Origin: UBA9647 sp963739335
GTDB taxonomy: Bacteria; Bacteroidota; Ignavibacteria; UBA10030
Length of the DNA: 64,000 nt
Reading direction: 5' to 3'
Assembly (NCBI GenBank): GCA_963739335.1
Contig: CAVUAC010000051.1
Span: forward strand, 248,001-312,000
Both the position numbers and the translations under genes were made by a program. The notes beneath the pieces are model-generated. The model worked only from the letters and a program-made list of their open reading frames with translations, made no database searches and was not told where the DNA came from. Shown piece by piece: positions 27,576 through 39,167 of the stretch (its first letter is position 1; every line of letters begins with the position of its first letter).

Positions 27576-27606
27576 GAAAAGCCGATGAGGAACCTCATCG
27601 GCTTCT
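27576..27606 (-). terminator. Rho-independent terminator (minus strand)
   Basis: The inverted repeat AAGCCGATGAGG / CCTCATCGGCTT (27579-27590 and 27593-27604) is followed on the minus strand by a T-rich run (CTTTTCTTTTG). It ends the operon that closes with the DUF4249-type gene. Confidence 0.8.
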
Positions 27607-27682
27607 TTGAAGTTAAGCATCTCGTTACATTTCATCTCTGGGCTTTGTGATAGTCATCGGGCACCGTAGATTATGAATCACA

Positions 27683-28699
27683 TCATCTGTTTCCCCAGAA
27701 GTCATAGGGCAGGAGGTGCACCAGCGAATCCAGGCTGTAGGCGCCCACCATGCCGACACCGCCGCCGACGTTTGAAGTCATCGGCTCATCCAGTCGGATC
27801 GAAAACGGATCCTGACCGGCGTGTGTGCTGGCATAGTAATCGAAGAGATTCTTGTCGGCCTGCAGGACCACAAACGCCACCCACTTGAAGATGACCTGGG
27901 TGGACCGGTATCGATCATTCAGCTTGTTGAGAGTCCCCTTGTAATAGCCATTGCGATAGAAGATGGCCACTTGAGACGTCGACGGGGCAGACGTCATCTG
28001 CGGGTATTGCGGTATGTCAAGGCTGTAGCTCGAAGAGTCCGCTGATGTAACCGGAATCTCAACGACCTCTTCGACCCACTCGGATTCTTTCAGCACGTCA
28101 TAGTACAGACACAGCCGCGCGAGGTAGCCTACAGTGCTCCGGGATAGCTGTATGTTGAAGGTGATGAACGTGCCAAGCGGAGACCGATCCGGGCGGTCGA
28201 TCACTTGTGCTACCACCGGCGTTATTGAGATCCTGGGTTGATCCGGAACCACGACGGAAGCTGCCGCCAACCCATAGGAGGGAGAGCGAACCTCCAGTTG
28301 ATACGATTTTCCGCGCTGCGGCGTGAACGGACTGACGTAGTACGCTCGGAGTGGAAACTTGTAGCGACTGGTATCTGATCGCCACAAGAGCGTGTCACGC
28401 AACTCATACGTCTTACCCGGCCCGGTGATCACAACTGAAGCATCGCTGACAAAGTTATCCGAACTGTAGGACATCGGATCATACCCGGAGGGCATATAGT
28501 CTGTCTGTACCCGAACAAACTGTACCTCGCGGTCTGTCGAAAGCACGGAGAAGATAACCATTTTCTTATCAAGAGGAGCTTTCGCATCAAAATCCCCACT
28601 ACAGCTAGAAAAGAGGACGAGGAGCATACTAAGTCGGATGAGGGTCTTTTCTGCCACCCGGTAGTCCTTTGATTCACCCTTTTTGCGGTTCAATGGCAT
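27683..28699 (-). CDS. DUF4249-like outer-membrane-associated lipoprotein
   Basis: The 338-residue protein has a lipoprotein signal (LSMLLVLFSSCSGDFDA). The body fits the DUF4249 family of FCB bacteria: an Ig-like N-terminal part with SDASVVITGPGKTYEL, the phrase FTPQRGKSYQLEV, and a C-terminal GGGVGMVGAYSLDSL segment equivalent to the family's glycine-rich end. DUF4249 proteins are usually encoded beside a TonB-dependent receptor, as here, and probably assist import or presentation of an unknown ligand at the outer membrane. It starts 12 bases after the stop of the BNR protein, so it is the last gene of that operon. Confidence 0.75.
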   Translation of the reverse strand: MPLNRKKGESKDYRVAEKTLIRLSMLLVLFSSCSGDFDAKAPLDKKMVIFSVLSTDREVQFVRVQTDYMPSGYDPMSYSSDNFVSDASVVITGPGKTYELRDTLLWRSDTSRYKFPLRAYYVSPFTPQRGKSYQLEVRSPSYGLAAASVVVPDQPRISITPVVAQVIDRPDRSPLGTFITFNIQLSRSTVGYLARLCLYYDVLKESEWVEEVVEIPVTSADSSSYSLDIPQYPQMTSAPSTSQVAIFYRNGYYKGTLNKLNDRYRSTQVIFKWVAFVVLQADKNLFDYYASTHAGQDPFSIRLDEPMTSNVGGGVGMVGAYSLDSLVHLLPYDFWGNR

Positions 28700-28711
28700 T
28701 TTTCTTATCGC

Positions 28712-31700
28712 TCACTTGATCAAGAGCATCTTCTTCGACTGAATGAAGTCATCAGCGTGACCACCAGAGCGAGGGCGGGCATACAGCCGGTAAAAATAGA
28801 CGCCGCTGGGGAATCCCGAAGCATCCCATCGCACCGTGTATGTTCCCGGAGAACGCTCCTCATTCACGAGCGTGGCAATCTCTCGCCCCAGAATATCAAA
28901 TACCTTCAGCGTAACAAATCCGAAATACGAAACTCGAAATTCGAAATTAGTGCTGGGGTTAAACGGGTTTGGATAGTTCTGCTCAAGGATAAAGTCCAGC
29001 GGAAGTGGATCGCGCGGCCCAACACCGGCTATCACATCACTCGTAATCGTGCAGAGGATAGTGCCGTAGTTTCCCACGACGATCCCCCTGCTTACATCCG
29101 TGAAGCAGACGGCATAGAGATTATTCAGTGTTCCACTCTGTTGGGCAATCCAAGTTGATCCGCCGTTGCTCGTGCGAAGCATTATCCCATTCTCTCCAAC
29201 AGCAAGGCCGAGATTCGAATTGATGAACCACACGGCATAGAGCTTCTTTGTGGTCAGGCTCCGTTGTGCCATCCACGTCGCGCCCCCATCGATTGTTCTC
29301 AGGATCGTCCCCGCATCCCCCACGGCAGTCGCTATGTTCGCCCCGACCGACGACACTGCGTTAAGACGCACCATCGGGACTGAACTCTCCGGTGTACTCC
29401 AGGTCGCGCCCCCATTTGTCTGTACGAAGCACAAGACCTTTTTCTCCAACGGCAATCGCGGTGTTTGCATCACCAAATGAAACAGCCTGCAGCCCCGCGT
29501 ATGTCACCACTGATTGGGAAAGCCATGTTCGACCCCCGTCCGTCGTACGAAATATGACAGCGCTCCCCAGCTTTATCTGTTTACCTACAATGACACCGGT
29601 ACTCGGCGTACCAAAGGAGAGCCCGGTGAGCCAGAGGTAAGTTGGGCTAGGCATGCGGGATGTGAGGTCCGTCCATGTCTCCCCTCCATTCGTTGTGCGA
29701 AGAAGTGTGCCATACTCTCCAATTGCCACTGCCGTGGCGCGATCAGCAAATGAAACTCCTAGAAGATTTTGCATTGTTCCACTGGGTTGTGCTTTCCAGG
29801 TCGCGCCTCCGTCGCTTGTATGAAGAATGTTGCCATAATTGCCAACTACCGTTCCCCATGTTTGATCGGCAAACGCCACAGAAGAGAATGCAACGTTTAG
29901 TCCGCCCGTTTGAAGCAGCCAGTTTGACCCAGCGTCTGTCGTTCGGAGAACGGTCCCATGGGAACCAACCGCAGTTGCCACGCCACTCTTCGTGAACGAT
30001 ATGGCCGAGAACCAATCTGTAACTAACATAGACTGGGCCATCCACGTCGTCCCGCCATCGGTCGTTCGAAGAACAATACCTCCGTCACCCACGGCGATAC
30101 CGTTGTTTGCATCGGTGAAGGCGACCGCGTTCAGACTCCATGACGTTCCGCTCGCCTGCACGGCCCACTTTGATCCGCCATTGGTGGTGCGAAGTATGAG
30201 CCCCTGCTGGCCCACGGCGGTGCCAGTGCTATCGTCAACAAACCACACGCCCCGCAATTGCCAGCCGATTTGTTCGAATCCGCTGGCCTGACGAACCCAT
30301 CTCAGGCCTCCGTTGGTCGTCCGGAAAATACTAGCGAATGCTCCCACAATTGTGCCCACATTTGCGTGGGAAAAAGAAACCGCATTAAGATCGAGGGCCG
30401 GAGCGCCATATCGAAATCTCCATGTACCGCCTCCGTCCGTTGTTCTGTAGATCCTCCCAAATGTCCCTATTGCTGTCCCGTTCTGAGCATCTGAGAGGTA
30501 CACAGCAGTGAGCGCGGTCGTATCAACGGACTGTCCGACCCATGTTGAGCCACCATCGATAGTTTGAAGAATCATGCCCGAGTCCCCTACCGCAAATCCT
30601 GTGTGCGCATCAACGAACCAGATGCTATGAAGGCCGGCTTTGATTCCACTCTTCTGTCCCACCCAGTTCTTCCCTCCATCGGTGGTTTTGATGACCGTAC
30701 CTTGAACTCCAACAGCGACAAGAGTATCCACACTTATAGCATACACTCCTCCAAGATCGCCCCACCCATGCATACTGTTCTCCCACTTCCACGCCTGTTG
30801 CGCGGCAAGCTCAGACATGTTCATCTCAGACAAGGGGCGTCGCCATACACCGGATCCACCTGTTCCCGCAGTCAAATATGAGCCGTAAAACTCGAGCGCC
30901 AGTACGTTAAGGTTCGTCAGCCCGTCGTCGACCATGTTCCAGGATCCGCCGCTGTTTGCAGAAAGGAAAAGGCCATTCGTGGTCCCGGCAAAGATATTTG
31001 TGCCGTCACCGTGAAGAGTCTGAACAGACGGGTTCCCGGGCACGTCGGTGAGCGCTACCCAGTTCTTTCCTTTAGTTGTGGTGAGAAACATTTTTCCGCC
31101 AGCGGTCCCAGCGAAAACACCAATCCCGGTCACGAGAAACGAACGGACGCGATTGTCTGTCAGGCCAGTATTCACCGCGGTCCAGCTCGTGCCGCTGTTC
31201 GTAGAAAGGAACACGCCACCGCTGTAAGTCGCCGCGTAGAGGTTTGAACTGTCAGTAGCCAGAGCGCGCACATTCATGTCCGTTAAGCCGCTGTTGGCAG
31301 CAATCCAGGTACTCCCGTTATCGACGGAACGAAAGACACCGACACGGGTCCCGGCAAAAACTCCTGTGCCGCCAATCCCACCGGTGGAAGGAATCACAGC
31401 GAGTGCCCGTATTGAATTTGTGGTGTCCTCGCCGACATTGAAAGCAGCCCAGCTTGCCCCGTTGTCGGTCGAACGAAACATGCGACGAGCAGTTGACCCG
31501 GCATAAATGTTCTGATTATTCACAGCCAGTGCATAGATAGGTACATTCGAAAATCCACCGTTGACTACGGTCCACCTGTTGCCAGCATCGGTGGACGAGA
31601 AAAGACCACTGCCGCCTGTTCCTGCGAAGAGAGTCCAGCTGCCTTCATCGCTCGACGGTGGCTTGACAATAAGTGAGTAAATATAGGTGTTTCGAAGTCC

Positions 31701-32774
31701 GGAATTCGCGGAAGACCAGCTCCTGCCACTCTCGCTGAAGAGAAATACGCCATGGGCATAGGTGCCAGCAATCAGACTTTGATTGCCAGATGCTCCCGAA
31801 TCGGCAATGACAGCAAGCGCACTGACTGCTTGACCTGTCAAGCCAACACTGATATCCGTCCAGTCTGCGCCGCTATCTGTTGAGAGAAAGACACCGCCAT
31901 CGGTCCCTGCGTACAGATTCGTGCCGCTGGAGGTCCGGCTCACAAGAAGAGCATTGACACCGTCATTCGTCAGGCCGTTGTTGACAGCAGTCCAGCTTAT
32001 TCCACCGTCCGTCGAGCGGTAGACACCCCCCTTCCACAACCCCGCATAGACGGTCGAACCGCCGGCGCCACGATCAACAGCAAGGGCATCCGTAACAGAG
32101 GCGCTGGCCGGTAGGCCAGCATTAGCAGCAGTCCAAGATAAGCCGTTGTTCCTGGAGACAAAAACCATGCCGCCTGACGTCCCCGCGTAGATATTGCTTC
32201 CACCCGCACCACCCGAAACTGGTTCGACCACAAGTGCGGAGACAGACTTGACAGTTAGTCCTTCATTGACAGCCGTCCAAGTTAAGCCATTGTCGGTGGA
32301 ACGAAACACGCCGTTATATGTGGCTGCATAAAGTGTGGTATTACCCGTAGCACCGGAGGAAGAGTCGACAGCAAATGCACTGACAGACAAATTAGTAAGA
32401 AGGCCGGCATTGACCGCACTCCAGCTATCCCCGTTATTCGAGGAGAGAAAGACGCCACCGCCGGAAGTCCCACCAAAGAGGTTCGTCCCACCTGCTCCGT
32501 TGGAGATCGCCACAAGAGCCAAGATGCCGAAACTGCCGAGGCCGGAGTTAACAGCAGTCCAGCTTGCACCGTTGTTCGTAGAACGAAACACTCCGGTTGT
32601 AACGGTGGCTACAAAGAGAGTGGGATTAGCCGTTCCCCCAGAGGCAGGGATTACAGCAATGCCATAGACTGAGCCTCCCTCGGGACCACTTGTTTGAACC
32701 CATTGGGCGTTGACGCGGGCGGTCCCGAAGAGAATGAGGAAGATGAACAGCGGTATTTGAAGCAGGTTCTTCAT
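28712..32774 (-). CDS. Giant BNR-repeat protein with T9SS sorting domain (frameshifted)
   Basis: Two frames join into one protein of about 1,350 residues. It has a signal peptide (LLQIPLFIFLILFGTARVNAQ), then about 650 residues of repeats of the type GVFLSTNSGTSWTAVN, then a run of Ycf48/BNR-type repeats of the type ILRTTDGGTTW. It ends in a type IX secretion domain (LEQNYPNPFNPST...GVYFYRL...KKMLLIK). A single extra base at 29420 breaks the frame after VLRT; removing it gives VLRTTNGGATW, exactly the repeat pattern. The repeats fold as beta-propellers and probably display a binding or hydrolytic surface on the cell exterior. The start at ATG 32774 is preferred over a TTG upstream. Confidence 0.85.
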
Positions 32775-32847
32775 TTGCTTTGCCAGCAATCTGCGAGAGC
32801 AATAGTCAATTTACGAATCCAATTGAGAATGTCAATGCAGATGGGCA

Positions 32848-35422
32848 TCAGAACTCCCACTTTGCCCCAAGCCGTATGCGCCTTGGATCATAGTAGGCGC
32901 TAGGGTCGCCAAGCTCTCCACCGATCTTTCCATTCGAATCCATCCACCGAATGTTCATCCTGTTGAGAACGTTGCGAGCATCGATGTACACCGACAGGAG
33001 GTTTCGCCCGGCATCATCGAGTGTGAACTGTCTCGAGAATTTCGCGTTGACTACGACAACATCAGACATACGGGCGTTGTTGGGGAGAAACACCTTCGAG
33101 GGGTTCAGTGGCGTGAACCCATCACACGTCGGATAATATGTGTACGGACGCGGAGAATTGTACAACACGACGACATTTCCCTGGACCTGCAACGGCATCC
33201 GGAATTCAGCGTCCACTTTCACTGTGTGACGCTGATCCCAGCTCAATGGAAACGGAACGGTCACGAGCGGGAAACCCCATTGCGCGTAATTGATCGTTTG
33301 ATCCGCATATTCGCTGAGGCCTTCTGTGACCATGTACGAATAGGAGATGCTCCCGGAAAGCCTTTCATCACGCTCCCGGCTCAGGATCAGCTCCACGCCT
33401 GCAGCGCTCGCTTCAGCGTTATTGACATAGGAGCTGAAACCATAATCCCCAGCGTATTTGCTGTCGAACGGAACGAGCGTCTTTGAGTCGATTTGATTCG
33501 TAAAGCTCTTCTTGAAATATGTCACCGACGCCAGAGTGTTTTCCGTGATACTGTGTTTGAATCCGATTTCCCAGGCCACGGTTTTCTCCGGTTCAAGGTC
33601 CGGGTTACCGGTCAAAACATTTCGTGCTCCCTGGCGTAGTTGAGCAGGGGTAACGCCAGAGTAAAGATAGTCAAAGAGAGGAAACTGAAAATAGTGGCCA
33701 AAGTTGAGAAACAGGAAGTTTGCGGGACCTACGGGCACAGCGAGACTCAGGCGAGGGCTGAACTGGTGCTTGAATTTCGCCCTGGCTGTTCCTGTCACCG
33801 TTTGCTGAAACTCATTGCCGGTCGTCGGGATGAATTCCACGATGGGGCGCTGAGCTGTCGGGTCCAGAAAATCCCACCGAACGCCGAAACTCAGGTTTGA
33901 TCCGTCTCTCTCAGCCTCAATCTTATCCTGAATATAAACGCTGCCTGTCCTCGGACCATAGCTGTACGAGTCGCTGTAGTTCAGGAGCGGTGCATCGACA
34001 ATCGGCTTCCCGAAGTATGTCTTCTGAGGTTCATACTTCACAACGTCTGACGCAACGTCTGTACTGGTTGAGCTCAACGCCGGCTTTCAGCATGTGCTGT
34101 TGTGCGAGCTGGGTCGTGAAGTCTGCCTTCAGCGAATAGTTTGTCTGTCGGGTGTTAGCCCACCAGCTGCGCGGGCCGTTGATGATATACTGCAGGTAGA
34201 AATCATATTCATACGGCTGAAGGCTCATCGATGTTTTCGACCCCTCGCCGATGCGCGAGAGGAGGTAAAACACGTTAAAACTCGCGGTGTAAAAGCTTCT
34301 GTCGGAAAGCGTATGGGAGAGCGTGAGCGCCGTCCTGACAGAATTGCGCTCTCTTGCGGGAAGGCCGTTCAAATCGAACCGCCAGCTGAACTCATAGTCG
34401 CGCCATTGGTGCAACGAATAGATCGTCTGCAGGCTTACTTTCAGCTCGGGTGAGAAAAAGTAATCGAGCTTTCCAAAGCCCGTGAACTCTCTAGAGATTG
34501 GCGGGGGAAAGAATTTGTCGAGATCCTGCCACCACCGCGAGTCGCTGATCGTGCAGCTGTTTGCTGTGAAATAGTACCAGCGATCCTGGGTGATGGGACC
34601 GCTGGCGGTAAACTCCAGCTCGCTCAAACAATCTTGTTGCTGATTGATGCCCGTGGGTAACCAACTGTCACGATCAAGTCGCAAAGCAAACATCTGCTTG
34701 TTTCCACCGCTCTTCGTGATCACGTTCACCACACCGGACATTGCGTTGCCATATTCCGGGTTGAAACCGCCGGTTGTAATAGAAAGCTCTGTAATCGAGC
34801 TCCTCGGCAACATTGTTCCCAAACCGCCGCCGATCACATCCTGAACAGGCAATCCATCCACCAAAAACACCACTTCGTTTGTCTTCCCCCCGCGCACATT
34901 TCCTTCGAGCGTTGTGCTCGGCTGCAGCAGGAGGACTTCACTGAACGATGATACCGGCAATTTCTCCAGCTTGATCTCTCCGTAGAGGAACGCCGTGCCG
35001 GCAAGATCCTTCTGGATCATGGGCCGGATCGCGCGGACCTCAACCGGCTCCATCTCGATCGTTGTTGGTTCCAGCTCGACATCGAGGCGAGTGCGCAGGT
35101 CGGGGAGAATCGTCACAGACTTCATCAAGATTGGTTTATATCCAAGGATGCTGTAGCGAACATCATATACTCCTGCGCGGATATTGTTGATGCGGTAGAG
35201 ACCCTCGTTATTCGTCACCATCCCATAGGGCGTTCCGACAATGACGACGTTGACTCCCACCAGAACCTCTTTCGTCTGGCTATCGCGAATTCTCCCTTCA
35301 AGAATTCCGGTTGTGCCCCTTCGCGGCATCGCCTGGACAGCCGCTACTATGACAGCAAGGGTTGTCAGAACAACCATCTTGATTGTCAACCGGGACAGCA
35401 AATATGATGAGACGAAAAGCAT
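32848..35422 (-). CDS. TonB-dependent outer-membrane receptor (frameshifted)
   Basis: A single receptor of about 855 residues is split by one frameshift near 34040-34062. It starts with a signal sequence and a carboxypeptidase-regulatory-like beta domain (GILEGRIRDSQTKEVLVGVNVVIVGT). The plug domain follows (VVFLVDGLPVQDV, GGFNPEYGNAMSGVVNVITKSGG) and then a 22-strand-type barrel ending in the aromatic KWEF. These receptors import large ligands (siderophores, cobalamin, sugars, peptides) with energy from TonB. AAGGA precedes the ATG. With the DUF4249 lipoprotein in the same operon the pair resembles FCB receptor/lipoprotein uptake units. The ligand is unknown. Confidence 0.9.
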
Positions 35423-35447
35423 ATCCGTCCTTCAGCAGGCAGCGCCG

Positions 35448-36178
35448 TCAATAGACCGCGGGCGGCCAATTGATGCATGGTGGAACTGTTTCGACTCGTG
35501 CACAACGTTTCACGTCCACAAAATTGGTCACAAAGCAAAAGGGAAATATCGTCGGATGTGCCTCAACGGGCGCAGTTCGCGCAAAGATTGTCACTGTACC
35601 CTGCAATACGAAATCCTCCGGCCGGGCGAGCCTTCTCCATTGACACGTTTTGTCCTCGACGTATGTGAAGAAGCTGGCCGTAGCCGAGCCGCCGGCCAGG
35701 TTCCTTCCGTTGTCATCGACGACCTCGTCACCTGGAAAGTTCCAGGTTACTTTGAGCACCATCGTTTGCTTTGAATCTATTCTCAATGTTTTCCCAGTCA
35801 GGGTATAGCCTGAGAATAAGTTCGCAGTCCCCAGAGAAAATGTCTTGTGGATGGAAGTGTCTCTGGCCGAGAAGATCTGATCTTCCCGGTCAGTAACGCC
35901 GGACCTTCCAGCGTTTCGTCGAAGGCGTTGGTGATGCGGAAGAACACTGTCAACGAATGTTCTATGTCGCTGAGCCAGTACTTTCCATCGATTGTCGCGT
36001 TGAACAATTGTTGCGGTTCTTGATACGGTGGAAGCGATTCATTGCAGGAATGGGAGGAGATCACAACAACCAGAGCGAGCGTTGCCAGGAGTAGACGGCA
36101 CGACGCTGCAACCGCTGCATGTGAAGCCAAATCCCTCCGGCCTCCAGAGAAGCGGTAGATGAGTGAGGGTAAGCTCAT
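35448..36178 (-). CDS. Hypothetical lipoprotein (frameshifted)
   Basis: Two overlapping frames make one protein of about 240 residues. The first part has a signal peptide with a lipidation Cys (LVVVISSHSCNES) and a beta-rich segment (LFNATIDGKYWLSDIEHS). Its frame breaks near 35871-35885, after LLTGKI. In another frame the sequence continues sensibly as FSARDTSIHKTFSLGTANLF and runs through VLKVTWNFPGDEVVDDNG to the stop at 35448. No family is recognised. AGGA lies just before the ATG. It is the first gene of the TonB-receptor operon, so it is probably an outer-membrane partner of that system. Confidence 0.6.
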
Positions 36179-36400
36179 AGGATTCCTACCCCGTGATACA
36201 GAATCGTTCGGAGATAACGCTGTTTCTCCGCAGTGTGTACGCTATCCAGCCCTGATCGGGGCGATTCCCTGACTCAGCGCGAGAAACCCATGGCGCACAG
36301 ATGTACGGTTCTCCAGTTGCGAGCCAAGGGAACCCAAAAATAAGATAAACAATCGGGCGCGGAGTGTCAAAGATGAAACAACAGAGTTCTGACCTACACT

Positions 36401-36434
36401 GAAAAGAAAAGCCGGCGAGATACACCACCAGCTT
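36401..36434 (-). terminator. Probable rho-independent terminator of the arginine operon
   Basis: On the minus strand AAGCTGG and CCGGCTT (36409-36434) form a 7-bp stem with one G-U pair and a 12-base loop, followed by TTCTTTTC. It lies about 35 bases after the argG stop. Confidence 0.55.
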
Positions 36435-36467
36435 CTGTCATCGCCACATCAATCATTTCAACAAACT

Positions 36468-37724
36468 TCAGACCTTGGCGGTCTTCTTCCTACGTCTTCG
36501 CTTGAATACTGCCTTTTTCGTAAACCCGTTGGCGTTGATCTGATAGAACGTCTTCAATGGTAGACTGAATATCTTGATGTACCCCTCGCTCGCTTTGTGG
36601 TCAAACGTGTCTTCCTGTGTGTAGGTCGCCAGCTTTGTATTGTAGAGCGAGTTTGGCGAGGAGCGGCCGGCGATATCAACGTTCCCCTTGTACAGCTTCA
36701 CCTTCACAATGCCATTGACCACCTTCTGCGTCTCATTCATAAACGCATCCAGGGCGGAGCGCAACGGCGTGAACCAGAGGCCGTTATAAATCATCGTCGC
36801 ATAATCCTGCGCGAGCTTCGCTTTGTAGTGGGTGACTTCCTTATCCAGCGTCAGCCGCTCCAGCTCGCGGTGAGCAAAATGGAGAATGACGGCTGCTGGC
36901 GCTTCATACACCTCTCGCGACTTGATGCCGACCAGCCGATTTTCTATCAAGTCGATACGGCCCACCCCATTGTTGCCACCAATTTCATTGAGCGTATCGA
37001 TAATCTCGAAACCGGTCATTTTCTTTCCATCGAGCGCCACCGGGACACCCTGCTTGAATTCAATCGTCACGTATGTCGGCTTATCCGGCGCGTGCTCTGG
37101 CGAAACGGTCCGCTGGAAGGCATCGGCAGGGGGTTCTACCATCGGATCTTCCAGAACGCCACATTCGATTGCGGTCCCCCACACATTTTCATCAATGGAA
37201 TAAGGATTCTTCTTTGTCGCGGAAACCGGGATTCCATGCTTCTCACAATACACGATTTCCTCTTCGCGCGATTTGAACTCCCAGCTGCGCAGGGGTGCAA
37301 GCACTTTCAACTCAGGCGCAAGCGCTGCAATAGCCGCCTCGAACCGCACCTGGTCATTCCCTTTTCCTGTGCAACCGTGAGCAACCGCTGTGCAGCGCTC
37401 GCGGCGCGCAACTTCGACCAGCGACTTTGCCAGCAAAGGTCGGCCCAACGACGTCGCCATCGGGTACGTAAACTCATACAACGCTCCCGCCCTCAGAGCG
37501 GGAAAAATGTAACCTTCAACAAACTCATCGCGAAGGTCCTGTATGTACACCTTTTTCGCACCGGTCTTGTAAGCCTTTTCCGCGACACCCGAGAGCTCCT
37601 TCTTCTGCCCCAGGTTCCCCGTTACGGTGATCACGTCAGCATTGTACTTCTCCTGCAGCCATTTCACGATCGTCGATGTATCCAGACCCCCGGAATATGC
37701 TACCGCTATTTTTTGCTTCTTCAT
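36468..37724 (-). CDS. argG: Argininosuccinate synthase
   Basis: The 418-residue protein joins citrulline and aspartate with ATP to form argininosuccinate. The N-terminal PP-loop (VAYSGGLDTS) is intact, as are the citrulline/aspartate-binding segments (AHGCTGKGNDQVRFE, GRIDLIENRLVGIKSREVYE). The C-terminus carries an unusual short basic tail (RRRRKK), and the length is slightly above normal. AAGGA lies eight bases before the ATG. It is the last gene of the argC-J-B-R-G operon and is followed by a terminator. Its product feeds ArgH, encoded 11 kb away on the same strand. Confidence 0.97.
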   Translation of the reverse strand: MKKQKIAVAYSGGLDTSTIVKWLQEKYNADVITVTGNLGQKKELSGVAEKAYKTGAKKVYIQDLRDEFVEGYIFPALRAGALYEFTYPMATSLGRPLLAKSLVEVARRERCTAVAHGCTGKGNDQVRFEAAIAALAPELKVLAPLRSWEFKSREEEIVYCEKHGIPVSATKKNPYSIDENVWGTAIECGVLEDPMVEPPADAFQRTVSPEHAPDKPTYVTIEFKQGVPVALDGKKMTGFEIIDTLNEIGGNNGVGRIDLIENRLVGIKSREVYEAPAAVILHFAHRELERLTLDKEVTHYKAKLAQDYATMIYNGLWFTPLRSALDAFMNETQKVVNGIVKVKLYKGNVDIAGRSSPNSLYNTKLATYTQEDTFDHKASEGYIKIFSLPLKTFYQINANGFTKKAVFKRRRRKKTAKV

Positions 37725-37777
37725 GTTCGTGTCCTTAGTAAGACGTGAATGATAGATAGTTCAATTCCCATGCATCG

Positions 37778-38239
37778 TCATGCGACTTCGAGCTGCTTCT
37801 CCGTCATCAGATTCTTCAGCAGCTTAAGCACCTCGTTGATCTTCGTTACGGAGTCGGGCGTCACGAAGATGGTATTATCGCCGGCAAGCGTTCCCAGAAT
37901 CGCCGGGTGATGCATACTGTCGATGATCTCTGCTACGCCCTGGGCCATTCCCGGGAGCGTTTTGATCACGATCATGCTTTCATTTGCATCGATGCTTTCG
38001 ATCTCGTACCCGATGAGCGGTACAAGCCGCCGTTCTTCACTCTCAATGTCGAGGACGTACCGCACGCGTTCCGCACTGTGCACCCGCGCGATACCAAGCT
38101 CCTTCATGTCGCGCGACAGCGTTGCTTGCGTTACCGTGACGCCGGCTTTCTCCAGGGCCTGACACAACTCGTCCTGACTGGAGATCACCTGATGCGTGAT
38201 GATTTGTTTGATGGCAAATTGACGTTGTTGTTTGTTCAT
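37778..38239 (-). CDS. argR: Arginine repressor
   Basis: From the ATG at 38239 the protein has 153 residues, the normal size. The frame runs open further upstream, but there it overlaps argB. The N-terminal winged helix (FAIKQIITHQVISSQDELCQ...VTQATLSRDMKELG) reads ARG boxes. The C-terminal domain has the hexamer and arginine-binding signature GTLAGDNTIFV. It senses arginine and represses arginine synthesis. Its place inside the operon implies autoregulation through the operator found upstream of argC. Confidence 0.95.
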   Translation of the reverse strand: MNKQQRQFAIKQIITHQVISSQDELCQALEKAGVTVTQATLSRDMKELGIARVHSAERVRYVLDIESEERRLVPLIGYEIESIDANESMIVIKTLPGMAQGVAEIIDSMHHPAILGTLAGDNTIFVTPDSVTKINEVLKLLKNLMTEKQLEVA

Positions 38240-38276
38240 GGCTGTGTGCGAGATGTTTTTCGATGCATATGCTTTG

Positions 38277-39167
38277 TTAGGCAGAGTTCTCTGTGGGAAC
38301 AGATGCAGAGGCTTTGTCCTCATGGACCATCTGTGTACCGACACCCTCATCCGTGAAGATCTCGAGAAGCAACGAATGTTTGATACGGCCATCGATGATG
38401 TGAACCTTGTTCACGCCCGCATCCAGGGTGTTGAATGCTGATGTGACCTTCGGGATCATGCCGCCAAAGATAGCTCCCTCGCTGATGAATTTGTTCGCTT
38501 CGATCTTTGTCAGCGTTGAAACCAGTTTCTCGTTCACAAGAATGCCTTCTGTGTCGCTCAGATAGACCAGCTTCTCCGCTTTCAGTGCGGCTGCCACTGC
38601 ACCCGCTGCAAGGTCCGCGTTGATGTTGAACAGCTGTCCGTTCTCTCCCATCCCAAGCGGAGCAATGACCGGCATCATGCCGTTCTGCAAAAGCAGGCTG
38701 AGAAACGAAGTGTTGACTGATGTGATCTCGCCTACAAGCCCCAGGTCTGTGCCGTTGCTCATGAGCTTGCGCGCCCTGAGCAGCATGTTATCCACGCCGC
38801 AGAGCCCCACAGCATTGCCCCCGTTCGTGTTGATGAGATTCACGATCCCTTGTTGATCAGACCTGCAAGGACCATCAATACAACTTCGATCATCTTCTCA
38901 TCCGTGTACCGCTGACCGTCGACGAACGTCGTATCGATGCCGAGCACGCTTCGCCGTCTCGGTAATCTCCTTGCCGCCGCCATGCACAATGATAATATTG
39001 ATGCCGATCTTGCGCAGAATCGTGACATCCTTCGCAAAGGTCTGTTTCAGCCGCTCATCCGTCATCACGGCGCCGCCGTACTTGATGACGAACGTCTTCC
39101 CTTCATAGGTCTGGATGTACGGCAGCGCCTCGATCAGGACTTCTTCTTTTCTCGCGGGATCGATCAT
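38277..39167 (-). CDS. argB: Acetylglutamate kinase (two frameshifts)
   Basis: Three overlapping frames together give a complete N-acetylglutamate kinase of about 296 residues: FVIKYGGAVM and IVHGGGKEI, then FVDGQRYTDEKMIEVVLMVLAG, then NTNGGNAVGLCGVDN and the C-terminal GMIPKVTSAFNTLDAGV. The first break (38939-38952) is one extra base, and the second (near 38847) is one missing base in a G-run on the coding strand. Both mend the family consensus when corrected, so these look like sequence errors in an essential gene. ATP phosphorylates N-acetylglutamate in the second step of arginine synthesis. Its start overlaps the argJ stop (ATGA). Confidence 0.92.

Noticed and set aside
36186..36428. 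80-codon minus-strand frame between the lipoprotein and argG
   Set aside because: It overlaps the arginine-operon terminator, has no ribosome-binding site and its residues look random.
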